This document shows, piece after piece, positions 18,122 through 29,700 of a stretch of DNA of 64,000 bases. The stretch is from Clostridiales bacterium. GTDB lineage: Bacteria > Bacillota > Clostridia > Saccharofermentanales > Saccharofermentanaceae. Positions within the stretch are counted from its first letter, which is position 1, and each line of letters begins with the position of its first letter. The position numbers and the translations under genes were made by a program. The notes beneath the pieces are model-generated. The model saw only the letters and a list, made by a program, of their open reading frames with translations. It searched no databases and was not told the DNA's origin. The DNA is taken from the NCBI GenBank assembly GCA_017427465.1, contig JAFRST010000043.1, forward strand, positions 55,942 to 119,941. The letters run 5' to 3'.

Positions 18122-19903
18122 GTGAAGAAGAAAAGTACTATTTCCTGGATCTTTGAGTTCGCAGGAAGAAAGATCAATTATTTCGGCTGGTGCGTCGTGC
18201 TGGCAATCTTTGGGGTTGCACTGGCATTCGCTCCTTATCTTGTAATTTCAGATATCGTTTCCAATCATTTGCAGGGAAACAGGGATTGGGATTACTACTT
18301 CGGCAGGATATTGCTTATGGCAGGCTGCTGGGCGTTAAGACTTACTCTGCATTCTTTATCGACATCGCTCTCACATATGGGAACATTCCATGTCCTGGGG
18401 GGCGTCAGGAAAGAACTTTGCGCGAAACTTACGAGGATACCTTTGGGTTCTGTTCTTGCCGGGAACAGCGGTTCATATAAGAACATTATCGTAGAACGTG
18501 TTGATTCGATGGAAACGACATTAGCTCATATCATTCCGGAATTTACGGCTAATATCATGCTTCCGGTCGTAATATTTGTTTATCTTTTAACAGTTGACTG
18601 GAGAATGGGTCTTGCTAATCTCATTTCCGTTGTTATCGGTGTTTTCTTTGCGGCAGGAATGCTGTTAAAGAGCAGAGGCGGATATGAAGTATCAGTTGAG
18701 AAGACCAAGAAACTCAATGAGACCGCAGTAGAATACATTAACGGTATTGAAGTAATAAAGGCTTTCGGCAAATCAAAGACCTCTTATGATAAATTCGTAA
18801 CTGCAGCAAGAGAAGGCGCTGACTGCTTTATCAACTGGATGAGAAGATGCATCTGGTGGCAGACGGGATTTATGCAGTTTATGCCTGCAACATTTTTAGG
18901 TGTCCTGCCTGTAGGACTTCTGCTCGTAAATAACGGCAGCTTAATGCCGGAAGATTTCATCATGTGTGTCATTCTTTCTGCAGGTCTTATCACACCCTTG
19001 ATCGTGGCATTCTCTTACACTGATGATTTCCTTAAAATAAAGACCATCTTCGGTGAAGTTACCGAGATCTTATCAAGGGAAGATATGAACAGACCTGAAT
19101 ATCTTACTGAAGAACCTTCAGGTTCCGACATCAGGCTTTCCGGAGTCAGATTTAAGTATAAGGATACGGAAGTCCTTCATGGCATTGATATGAATATAAA
19201 GCAGGGCGAGGTAACTGCAATTGTCGGACCTTCAGGTTCGGGTAAGAGTACGGTTGCAAGGCTCATTGATTCATTGTGGGATCCCAACGAAGGTGAGATC
19301 ACATTCGGCGGTATAAATATCAAGAATATCCCTCTCGATTACTATATGAGTCAGATCGCATATGTAGCCCAGGACAACTATCTTTTCGACCTTTCGATCA
19401 AGGAGAATATCAGATTAGGTAAAAAGGGCGCAACTGACGCGGAAGTAATCGATGCAGCAATAAAGTGCGGCTGTCATGAATTTATCTTAGGGCTTGAGAA
19501 CGGTTATGACACAGTTGTAGGCGGGGCCGGCGGACACCTCTCCGGCGGTGAACGTCAGAGGATCTGCATAGCCAGAGCCATGCTCAAGAATGCACCTGTA
19601 ATTATCCTTGACGAAGCCACAGCTTATACAGATCCTGAGAATGAGGCTCTGGTGCAGTCAAGCGTTGCCAGACTTGTTCAGGGCAAGACATTGATCGTAA
19701 TCGCACACAGACTCTCAACCATCGTAGATGCGGATAAGATCTTCGTTATAAACAAAGGTAATCTCGAAGCTTCCGGCACACATGAAACACTCCTCGCGAA
19801 CTGTCCTCTTTACAGCAATATGTGGGCTGCCCACAGTATGGCAAAGGATGAAGCTGAGTCAGAAAGAATTGCCATTAGCGGAAAGGAGGCTCTCAATGTT
19901 TGA
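18122..19903 (+). CDS. ABC exporter-fold half-transporter, first subunit (iron-regulated)
   Basis: Membrane domain of six helices (about 15-310) fused to an ATPase domain (about 335-570). The ATPase shows Walker A GPSGSGKST near 372, the LSGGE signature near 478 and Walker B VIILDEA near 498, all intact. The D-loop region reads ATAYTDPENEAL, like that in the Ybt/Irt siderophore-import pairs that use an exporter fold; that resemblance and the iron boxes upstream suggest import of an iron-siderophore, but this is inference. The start is GTG behind an AGGGGGG site. Its end overlaps the next subunit by 8 nt, so a heterodimer is likely. Confidence 0.88.
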   Translation: MKKKSTISWIFEFAGRKINYFGWCVVLAIFGVALAFAPYLVISDIVSNHLQGNRDWDYYFGRILLMAGCWALRLTLHSLSTSLSHMGTFHVLGGVRKELCAKLTRIPLGSVLAGNSGSYKNIIVERVDSMETTLAHIIPEFTANIMLPVVIFVYLLTVDWRMGLANLISVVIGVFFAAGMLLKSRGGYEVSVEKTKKLNETAVEYINGIEVIKAFGKSKTSYDKFVTAAREGADCFINWMRRCIWWQTGFMQFMPATFLGVLPVGLLLVNNGSLMPEDFIMCVILSAGLITPLIVAFSYTDDFLKIKTIFGEVTEILSREDMNRPEYLTEEPSGSDIRLSGVRFKYKDTEVLHGIDMNIKQGEVTAIVGPSGSGKSTVARLIDSLWDPNEGEITFGGINIKNIPLDYYMSQIAYVAQDNYLFDLSIKENIRLGKKGATDAEVIDAAIKCGCHEFILGLENGYDTVVGGAGGHLSGGERQRICIARAMLKNAPVIILDEATAYTDPENEALVQSSVARLVQGKTLIVIAHRLSTIVDADKIFVINKGNLEASGTHETLLANCPLYSNMWAAHSMAKDEAESERIAISGKEALNV

Positions 19904-21632
19904 GATGATAAAGAAGTTCTTTGATTTCTGTAACAGCAGGAACAGGAAAAAACTATATAAAGCAGTAGCTTTAGGCGTTTTGGAGGCAATCTTAGGTGCG
20001 ATGAAGATACCGGCCGCGTTTTTTGCCATCAAAGCAGTTGTTGAGAAGGACATCAATACCGGGAGCATACTTCTGGTCGTAGGACTTTTGCTCTTAAGCA
20101 CGGTCGCGAAAATGATCAGCAACAGATTTACGCAGATGTTGGAGACTGAGGCCGGTTACGACACTTGCGCAGGTAAGCGAATAGAGATTGCCGAGCATCT
20201 AAGATATCTCCCGATGGGATATTTCAATGATACGAGCTTAGGTCACATCACATCTGTAACTACAAATACTATGGAACAGGTCGGTGACATTGCTACCAGA
20301 GCTATCATGATGGTAATGCAGGGAAGCATAACTACAATCGTTGTCGGCATCGGATTGTTCTTCTTCGACTGGAGAATCGGCCTTATAGCGGTAGCAGGGA
20401 TCACGGTGTTCTTTTTGTGGAATAAAGTGACCAATCACTGTGTCGCAAAAGTCGCAGGAGAGAAGATCGATTCAGATAAAGATATCGTCGGAGTAATACT
20501 TGAATTCATTCAGGGAATTGCCGAGATACGTAATTACAATATCGTCGCTCTTAATACGTCACGTGTATCAAAAGCAATCGACCGCAAGGTTAAGGCAGAT
20601 ATAACAGCTGAGCTTGCTGCGATTCCCGCAGTAGGAGTCCAGATGCTCATAAGTAAGCTCACAGGCGTTATTATCGCAGGTGCAGCTGTATTCTTCTGCC
20701 TTAACGGCACCATGGAGCTTGTCTATACGATCACCATGCTCCTTTGCTCGTTCATGGTATTCGAATCACTTGATGCAGCAGGCGTATATACGGCGCTTTT
20801 GAAGGTGATCGGCAAGGGTGTTGATCTTGCTAACGATATTACAGATCTTCCTCAGATGGATATTGACGGTGAAGACATCAAGCCCGCTAACAGGGATATC
20901 CGCCTTGAGAACGTAAGCTTTGCTTATGAGAACCGGAAGATAATCGACAACGTAACTCTCGATATCAAGGAGAATACAACGACCGCTATCGTAGGACCTT
21001 CAGGCGGCGGTAAGACAACGATAACATCGCTTATCGCAAGATTCTGGGACGTTCAGGAAGGCAAGGTAACGCTTGGCGGCAGGGATGTCAGAGAATACAG
21101 TTTTGACTCTCTTATGGAGAACTTCAGCTTCGTATTCCAGAGAGTTTATCTTTTCGAAGACACTATCGCGAATAACATCAGATTCGGAAAGCCTGATGCT
21201 TCTATGGAAGAAGTAATAGCAGCAGCAAAGAAAGCATCCTGCCACGACTTCATCATGGCGCTTCCAGAAGGTTACGACACACTGGTTGGTGAGGGCGGCG
21301 CATCACTTTCAGGCGGTGAGAAGCAAAGGATAGCTATTGCAAGAGCGATCATGAAGGATTCGCCTGTAATCATCCTCGATGAGGCTACAGCTAATGTTGA
21401 CCCTGAGAATGAGAAGGAACTCACAGAAGCTATAGAGAACCTTACAAAAGAAAAGACGATCATCATGATCGCCCACAGATTAAAGACCGTAAGGCATGCT
21501 GACCAGATCATCGTTGTCGATAAAGGTCAGATAGTTCAGAAGGGCAGGCACGAAGACCTGATCGGTCAGGAAGGCATTTATAAGAACTTTGTATCCGGCA
21601 GAAAACAGGCAGTCAGCTGGAAGATCTCATAA
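19896..21632 (+). CDS. ABC exporter-fold half-transporter, second subunit
   Basis: Partner of the preceding gene, 578 residues from ATG 19896 (AAAGGAGG seven bases upstream; the frame is open further but inside the first gene). Six membrane helices, then an ATPase with GPSGGGKTT, LSGGE and VIILDEATANVDPE. Both ATP sites therefore look catalytically competent. Translation is coupled by the 8-nt overlap. A pair of fused permease-ATPase half-transporters under an iron operator resembles YbtPQ or IrtAB; multidrug export is the alternative reading. Confidence 0.88.
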   Translation: MFEMIKKFFDFCNSRNRKKLYKAVALGVLEAILGAMKIPAAFFAIKAVVEKDINTGSILLVVGLLLLSTVAKMISNRFTQMLETEAGYDTCAGKRIEIAEHLRYLPMGYFNDTSLGHITSVTTNTMEQVGDIATRAIMMVMQGSITTIVVGIGLFFFDWRIGLIAVAGITVFFLWNKVTNHCVAKVAGEKIDSDKDIVGVILEFIQGIAEIRNYNIVALNTSRVSKAIDRKVKADITAELAAIPAVGVQMLISKLTGVIIAGAAVFFCLNGTMELVYTITMLLCSFMVFESLDAAGVYTALLKVIGKGVDLANDITDLPQMDIDGEDIKPANRDIRLENVSFAYENRKIIDNVTLDIKENTTTAIVGPSGGGKTTITSLIARFWDVQEGKVTLGGRDVREYSFDSLMENFSFVFQRVYLFEDTIANNIRFGKPDASMEEVIAAAKKASCHDFIMALPEGYDTLVGEGGASLSGGEKQRIAIARAIMKDSPVIILDEATANVDPENEKELTEAIENLTKEKTIIMIAHRLKTVRHADQIIVVDKGQIVQKGRHEDLIGQEGIYKNFVSGRKQAVSWKIS

Positions 21633-21694
21633 AGGAAAACAGATAAAAATATTAAGGAACTCAAGAGAAAAAAATAACCTGACGGGAAATAGTT

Positions 21695-21943
21695 ATGTAT
21701 AAGACAACTGTTAAGATTGACGGAATGATGTGCGGGATGTGCGAAGCACACGTATGTGATGCGATTAGAAAAGCTGTTCCTTCAGCTAAGAAAGTGAAGG
21801 TTTCTAAGGCAAAGAAAGAAGCGACATTTATCAGTGATGAACAGATAGATTCCGATCTTATGGAAAAGACCATAAAAGATACGGGCTATGATTTCCTCGG
21901 ATGTGTATCTGAGCCTTATAAGAAAAAGGGGTTATTCGTATGA
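21695..21943 (+). CDS. Heavy-metal-associated (HMA) domain protein
   Basis: An 82-residue CopZ-like fold with the metal motif MMCGMCEAH (residues 10-18) and the usual closing DTGYDFLG. HMA domains bind Cu(I) or other soft metals and hand them to transporters. The C-terminus is basic. It overlaps the hydrolase gene by four bases (ATGA) and lies downstream of the ABC pair, so it is probably in the same iron-regulated unit. The metal is unknown. Confidence 0.85.
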   Translation: MYKTTVKIDGMMCGMCEAHVCDAIRKAVPSAKKVKVSKAKKEATFISDEQIDSDLMEKTIKDTGYDFLGCVSEPYKKKGLFV

Positions 21944-22701
21944 CTTTCGATGAGATGGGAAACATGCAGGGAAAGACACTTATGCTCTTACCCGGCACGA
22001 GCTGCGACTGGCAGTCTAACTTCTTAAACGTCATAGATGATCTTAAAGAGAAGTATCATCTGATCTGCGTCAACTACGACGGTTTTGACGGAAGTGATCT
22101 CATATTTCCCGATATGATCACTGTCACTGAAAAGATAGAAAAATACATCATCGATAACTTCGGCAGCAGGATCGACGGAGCGCTCGGTTCTTCTCTTGGA
22201 GGGACATTTGTCGGACAGCTCATAATGCGAGAGAAAGTCCATGTGGATCACGGTATCTTCGGAAGCTCTGATCTCGACCAGAGCGGAGTTGTTGCAGCAA
22301 AACTGCAGGCGGCTTTAGTAACTCCTCTGCTTACAGGCGTAACCAGGAGCGAGAAGAAAAAGCAGAAGACAAAGAAGATGTTGATAGATTCTTTCGAGAT
22401 GAGTGACGAGGTCGCGAGTTCGTTTATCGAAGCATTCTCGAAGTTCGATGTCAGATCGATAAAGAACGAATACTACACAGATCTTCTGACTCACTTAAAA
22501 GACGATATACATGTTGAAGGTACAACAGCTCATTTCATCTATGCGAAAAAGATGGGTGAGAAGTACCTGAAGAGATATCTCAAATACTTCCGTGATCCTG
22601 ACATCAGGACGTTCGATATGCAGCATGAACAGTGGCTGTTCGGTGAGAGAAAGTATGCCAAACCTGTTCTTAAAGCTATCGATGAATTTATGGAAATATA
22701 A
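21940..22701 (+). CDS. Alpha/beta-hydrolase-fold protein in the iron block
   Basis: A 253-residue protein with an alpha/beta-hydrolase look: an N-terminal LMLLPGTSCDW oxyanion-loop region, YDGFDGSD, and a nucleophile elbow GSSLGG near 87 that fits GxSxG. A C-terminal His in QHEQW near 229 may complete the triad. No lid or signal peptide is seen, so it is cytosolic. Being co-transcribed with the iron-box ABC pair, it could release iron from an imported siderophore by ester cleavage; this is inference, and a plain lipase or esterase is equally possible. Confidence 0.7.
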   Translation: MTFDEMGNMQGKTLMLLPGTSCDWQSNFLNVIDDLKEKYHLICVNYDGFDGSDLIFPDMITVTEKIEKYIIDNFGSRIDGALGSSLGGTFVGQLIMREKVHVDHGIFGSSDLDQSGVVAAKLQAALVTPLLTGVTRSEKKKQKTKKMLIDSFEMSDEVASSFIEAFSKFDVRSIKNEYYTDLLTHLKDDIHVEGTTAHFIYAKKMGEKYLKRYLKYFRDPDIRTFDMQHEQWLFGERKYAKPVLKAIDEFMEI

Positions 22702-22783
22702 GAATTGTGTTGCAAGAAAACCTATGTAAGGTGATCCTGCTGATCTGACAGAAATTAACTTTCGTTTTCAAGCAAATCTTTTA

Positions 22784-22836
22784 TTGACATCTCACGAACA
22801 AATTGGTATATTCTTAGTCAGTTAGTTAAGACTAAC
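22784..22836 (+). promoter_or_regulatory. DUF3793-flavodoxin promoter with a DtxR-type box
   Basis: TTGACA (22784-22789), 17-nt spacer, TATATT (22807-22812), and then GTTAGTTAAGACTAAC at 22821-22836 over the expected start point. The box has the same perfect 5-bp arms as the two upstream of the ABC operon. Confidence 0.8.
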
Positions 22837-22886
22837 AGATGTAAATTGGGAATAACTGATGGAAACTTTTAGAAAGGAATCTTCCG

Positions 22887-23438
22887 ATGTTTGACGAGGT
22901 GGTGGTGAGAAATTGTGCACCTACTCTTGCGGGCATAAAGGTAGGCAGTCTGTTCAACTGTATCGGACAGACGAACGAATACACTTTGGAACATGTCCGT
23001 TCTCTTAACATCAGACTCCATCCTTACGGTGTTCGCCTCATTCCTGTCTGTTCTGACAATAAGCCTTCTCTGGTCTATATGTACCGTCCGGAGAAACTTA
23101 GAAAGTATTTCATGGAAGATGACGTCAGGGAGCTTCTTTCTGAATTAGGTTATGAACCTGAGGATCTTGAAGGAAGCGTAAAGGCACTGGTAAGCAAGCT
23201 TTTCGAATCTGATGAATTCCCACATGAGATCGGTCTTTTCCTGGGGTATCCGTCAGAGGATGTAAGAGGCTTTATCGATAACAACGCATGCGGCTCTAAG
23301 TGCATCGGCTGCTGGAAAGTTTACGGTGATGTTGATGAAGCTAAAAAGCGCTTCGCTCTTTATAACAAGTGCACATCAGTCTACTGCAGAAGGCTTAGGG
23401 AAGGATGCACCATAGAAAAGTTAACAACGGCGTGCTGA
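22887..23438 (+). CDS. DUF3793 family protein
   Basis: Member of DUF3793, a clostridial family of unknown function, 183 residues. Diagnostic features are the N-terminal CAPTLAGIKVGSLFNC, the central EIGLFLGYPSEDVRGFI, and several cysteines near the C-terminus (CGSKCIGCW near 132-139; CRRLREGC). The conserved cysteines hint at metal or redox chemistry. It sits behind an iron-box promoter and just before a flavodoxin gene; such pairs suggest a role in iron-limited redox metabolism. The function remains unproven. Confidence 0.88.
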   Translation: MFDEVVVRNCAPTLAGIKVGSLFNCIGQTNEYTLEHVRSLNIRLHPYGVRLIPVCSDNKPSLVYMYRPEKLRKYFMEDDVRELLSELGYEPEDLEGSVKALVSKLFESDEFPHEIGLFLGYPSEDVRGFIDNNACGSKCIGCWKVYGDVDEAKKRFALYNKCTSVYCRRLREGCTIEKLTTAC

Positions 23439-23461
23439 CGCCATAGAAAGGAAATATATAT

Positions 23462-23884
23462 ATGAAAACAGCAGTTGTTTTTTGGAGTGGTACAGGCAAT
23501 ACAGAGGCTATGGCAAATGCAGTAGCTGACGGTATGAAGGAGAGGGGTGCAGAGGTATCCCTCATCGGACCTTCGGATTTTACGGCTGACAAGGTAGCTG
23601 AGTTTGATGCTATCGCATTCGGTTGTCCTGCAATGGGTAATGAAGTCCTTGAGGAGAGCGAATTCGATCCTATGTTTACAGGCATTGAAGGTTCACTTTC
23701 CGGTAAGAAGATCGCACTCTTCGGTTCGTTCGGATGGGGCGAAGGCGAGTGGATGAGAAACTGGGAAGACCGCTGCAAGGCAGCAGGCGCTAACCTCGTT
23801 TGCGAGAGCGTAACGGTAAACGATGCACCTGACGCTGACGGCGTTGAGAGTTGCAAGAAGTTAGGCGCAGCACTCGCATCTTAA
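23462..23884 (+). CDS. Flavodoxin
   Basis: Short-chain flavodoxin of 140 residues that carries electrons on FMN and commonly replaces ferredoxin when iron is scarce. The FMN phosphate loop is [11 protein letters not shown] (residues 8-18), and the second FMN loop is [11 protein letters not shown] near 82-92. It follows the DUF3793 gene by 23 nt and shares its iron-box promoter, which fits induction under iron limitation. Confidence 0.94.
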   Translation: MKTAVVFWSGTGNTEAMANAVADGMKERGAEVSLIGPSDFTADKVAEFDAIAFGCPAMGNEVLEESEFDPMFTGIEGSLSGKKIALFGSFGWGEGEWMRNWEDRCKAAGANLVCESVTVNDAPDADGVESCKKLGAALAS

Positions 23885-23922
23885 TATTTTCGATCAGGCA
23901 GCTGATCAGAATCGGAGAAAAA

Positions 23923-26017
<2,095 letters not shown>

Positions 26018-26045
26018 TTTCTCCTCTGTTTATACATCATGTCTT

Positions 26046-26088
26046 GGGAGGGTTGCTGTCATGATGAAGGCGGCAACCCTTCTCCCTT
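26046..26088 (+). terminator. Probable terminator after eno
   Basis: GGGTTGCTGTC pairs with GGCGGCAACCC, with flanking GGGA/TCCC arms extending the stem. The following T tract is poor (TTCTCCCTT), so termination may be partial. Confidence 0.6.
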
Positions 26089-26119
26089 GCAAGAAGACGG
26101 GATAATAGGAAGGTAAAAT

Positions 26120-26485
26120 ATGTGTTTGAGAGAATCCGGTGAAATGTATCTTGAGACAGTCCTTTTGCTCTCACAAAGCGGAGAACCCGTGCGTTCACTT
26201 GATGTTGCAAATCACTTGGGCTTCTCAAAGCCGAGCGTAAGCCGCGCAATGGGAAAATTGAAATCCGAGGATTATATCAAAATCGATAAGCTGGGATATA
26301 TCACGCTGACACAAAAAGGCGAGAGTATCGCGAAAAAGATCTTAGAGAAGCGATTTGTCCTCAAAGAATTGATTCTAAAACTTGGAGTAGATGAGAAGAC
26401 GGCAGCAACAGATGCTTGCCGGATCGAACATGTTTTAAGCGATGAAACATTTAATGCACTAAAGAATTATCAGGACAAAAAGTGA
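26120..26485 (+). CDS. Short DtxR/MntR-family metal-dependent repressor
   Basis: A 121-residue regulator with the DtxR winged helix (residues 1-65; SLDVANHLGFSKPSVSRAMGKLKSED given here as about 27-52) and the dimerisation domain with metal-site residues (Cys-Arg-Ile-Glu-His near 105-110). Family members bind DNA when loaded with Fe(II) or Mn(II). It ends right after the dimer domain, without the C-terminal SH3-like domain of DtxR or IdeR, as in MntR-type proteins. The start has GGAAGG upstream. It is the only such regulator seen here and the likely reader of the GTTAG-N6-CTAAC boxes between 17.9 and 22.8 kb. Confidence 0.85.
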   Translation: MCLRESGEMYLETVLLLSQSGEPVRSLDVANHLGFSKPSVSRAMGKLKSEDYIKIDKLGYITLTQKGESIAKKILEKRFVLKELILKLGVDEKTAATDACRIEHVLSDETFNALKNYQDKK

Positions 26486-26497
26486 TTGTTACAGTTG

Positions 26498-26557
26498 TGT
26501 AACATTGTTACAAAACTTGTAATTTTGGGAATTGCCTGTTTGTGTAACATTGTTACA
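26498..26557. promoter_or_regulatory. Two identical 15-bp palindromes
   Basis: TGTAACATTGTTACA occurs at 26498-26512 and again at 26543-26557, 45 bp apart, in the region between the regulator stop and its terminator. Each is a perfect 6+3+6 palindrome. They may be operators for a dimeric protein; which one is unknown. Confidence 0.6.
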
Positions 26558-26606
26558 TTTTGGCTTTGAGAGCTCTTTTGAACACAAAAATGTGATTATG
26601 AGACAA

Positions 26607-26642
26607 CAGACCGGTCATTTGACCGGCCTGTTTTGTTTTGCT
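26607..26642 (+). terminator. Intrinsic terminator after the DtxR-type gene
   Basis: CAGACCGGTCA pairs with TGACCGGCCTG over a two-base loop, followed by TTTTGTTTTG. Confidence 0.9.
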
Positions 26643-26690
26643 GATAAAAATGTTCTGATCACATATTTTTGTTCTAAAAGATATTTAATT

Positions 26691-26724
26691 TGTCCCCGTT
26701 TTGTACCTATTGCTTTGTTATCAT
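26691..26724 (+). promoter_or_regulatory. Adhesin promoter with 11-bp-spaced direct repeats
   Basis: Heptamers TGTCCCC (26691-26697) and TGTACCT (26702-26708) start 11 bp apart. Ten bases later lies a -10-like TATCAT (26719-26724). No -35 consensus is present, which suits activator-dependent transcription. The same layout occurs at 34141-34174. Confidence 0.55.
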
Positions 26725-26767
26725 CATAGCGTAAGAGTGGGCAATTCTTATGAAAAGGGCGTTATTT

Positions 26768-29700
26768 ATGAAGCGTAAAGACTTAATTAAATTAATTAAA
26801 AGGGTTATCGCAGTTATTCTGGTTGCTGTGATGACCGCGTCTGTCTTTACTTCTTATGATAAAGCCGGTCAATTTTTTAATTCCATTAAGTCTGTTTTCG
26901 CTGATGAGATCGATGAAGAAGAGGCTTCTGAACACTCTGAGAGCGTTGAAAATGCTGATTCCCTTATAATAGAAGATATTACTGATGTTATTGCTGCTGA
27001 AGAGACTCCTGTTGAGTCTTCAGAAGAAGATATAACTGATCCTTCTGAGGCAGACGTTAATATAGACGAGCCTGCAGAATCTTCTGTTGATGAACCCGAG
27101 TCCGCCAAGGAAGATATCGAGCTCAAGGAACGCACCGTCAAGGCTGAGGGTGAGGATCTCTTCGTATCCGGACTTTTACCTTCCGACGTCAGAGTTACAG
27201 CTGAGAGTGTCGAAGTCGAGATCAGCGGAGTGAAGGTAATCGCAGCTTATGACATTAAGGTCTTCGATAAGAACGGTAACGAGTGGCAACCGGTCGAGCC
27301 TCTGAAGATCTCTGTCGAATCCGATGAAGTCAACAAGGCATCCGAAGATGAGACTCAGGTCATCTATGTTCCTGACGATCTCGCTGAGAGCGGTAAGCCT
27401 GTCGACATCAAGGATGCGAGCATCGAGAAGATCGACGCAGTCGTAAAAGACGGCAACGTCGAATTCGAAGCAGAGCACTTCAGCGTTTATGTCATCATCG
27501 AGCACATGGGCGGTGAGGTTGTAACTCCCCGTGTACAGTTCCACTTCATAGCTCCAGTTGCTGAAGAATATCAGCCGACGAATAATAACGGAGTATTTGA
27601 ATATACTTCTAATCCTTATACATTTAATAACAAGGCTACTGATCCCCAGGCTACCAACAAGCAGGTTTCCATGATCGTTCGTGACGGTGACAAGCTCGAA
27701 TCTATCGAGGCACCAATGAACACTCAGAACACATACTTCTATGGTTGGTATACCGTTGATATGGAGTCTGATATTGTTACTTTTAATCCTTCTACAGGAA
27801 CTTATTCAGGTACCATTACATACAGCTGGCCTTTGAACGATCCCGGACGTGTTGAGCTGGATAAGACTGTATCGGTTAGCGCCGTCAAATCAGGCAGCAC
27901 TATTACAGCTATCAACTGGACAGTCGGTAATGCTTCCGGTACATCTACAGATATCGACTCAGAAGGATGCGCTCATGTTTACCTCGCACCTATCTACAGC
28001 AATTACTATTTTGTAAACTTCCACCTCGGTGCTCACAGCGAAGGCACGGCTGAAACTTTGCTTGCACGTAAGCTTATCGTTCTCGGTAACAGCAATCAGA
28101 CTGAAGTTAAGATAAGTGACGTACAGGCACCCAGCAATGATCCCGTTCACGTCGTATTTATCGGATGGGAAGAAAACCTCGGTACAGCTCAGGAAGATAA
28201 CTGGGTTTTGTATAGAACAATTGATATGAATAATGAAGAGATTATTGATCCAGGTAAGGATGGTACTTATATTACAGTTGGTGCCAAGACGGTTGATCTC
28301 TATCCTTTCTTTGTTCAGGCTCGTTATATTAGTTTTAATATCGGACCGAGCGGTAATGGTGCGATGTTCTTGGGACCTCAGCTTATATTCACCAGCGATG
28401 AAGCTCAGGAAAATGAATATGCATTAACACATTTGCCGGATGCGAAACGAAAGGGTTATACCTTTGGTGGTTGGTATACCGGTCCTGATGGTACTGGTCA
28501 TCAGATTACAGATGGAACCGGATATATATTAAATAATGATTATATTGTATATTCCAGTTCTGATCCGACAAAGATAGAATATGAAGTCAAAAATGGAGAG
28601 CTCTATGCATATGAAGCTCTTGATGAATTGGAATTATTCGCTAATTGGATTCCGAATACTACTACTACTTATAAGGTTGTTATCTGGAAGCAGAAGGTTA
28701 CTGATGATGTAGATGCAACAACTAAAACATACGATTATTATACTTATTTCTCGAGAGCATTTGACTATTCAGCAAATGGTAATAGTTATATTGTCAGCAC
28801 AACTGCTGCTGACCGTAATTATGCTACAACCAATCCAAATGGGGATTTTACCGGCTTTAAATTGGGGCATTATGATGCTGCAACTGAAGTTGATCCTCAG
28901 GGCGGTACAGTCTTAAATGTTTACTATGATCGAGTCACTTATAATCTAAAGTTTATCTTCGCCAGACGTCAGGTAAATAATAATGGAACGGAAACGGGAA
29001 ACTTTGAGGTTCCTACATTAAATAATAGATTTGGGCCCCCGTCGACAATAACATGGCAAGCTTACTGCACAAGCGGTGGTGGTCGAATAAATGGAGTTGA
29101 TACCAATCCTATAAATTGGCGCTCTGCTGGTACGACTCAATTATCCTCTATTTGTACTTATGATTCGTCATTAATGGGTGATGAAGTCTATAACGGTTAT
29201 CGATATTATTTCTACATAATAAAAGCGAACTATGGCACAGAAATCTCGAGTGTTTGGCCTAGTTATGGCAATTTCCCGGTAGTAAACTCTCTTACGATTA
29301 CCAGCTGGTGGTTGATGGGCAATGCTGGTTCGTATGGTAGCCCAGGACAGAATGATACCGTAAAAGGTGTTGTTGCTAAAATGGATGAAAAAATCCTTGG
29401 TTTCCCGGGTTCAGAAGATGGAAACTTCCTGATTGCCAGCTACAGAACATCTACTCCATATGAGTGGACATATAATATTTATTGGGAAACGCTTGATGGG
29501 GTTGATTATTCTGGCAAGGAATTAGTAACGAGAAATAACAAGACATATTACAAAGCGTTAAGTTTTGCTGCCCGTTCCAGCAGTGGTTCTCTTGATCAGC
29601 AGCAAGTCCCTGCATATACCGGATTTGAAGACGGTGAAAAGGTTAATGGTGGAACAAGAATTGCTAATTTCTATTATTCGCGTAAGACTTACGATCTGAC

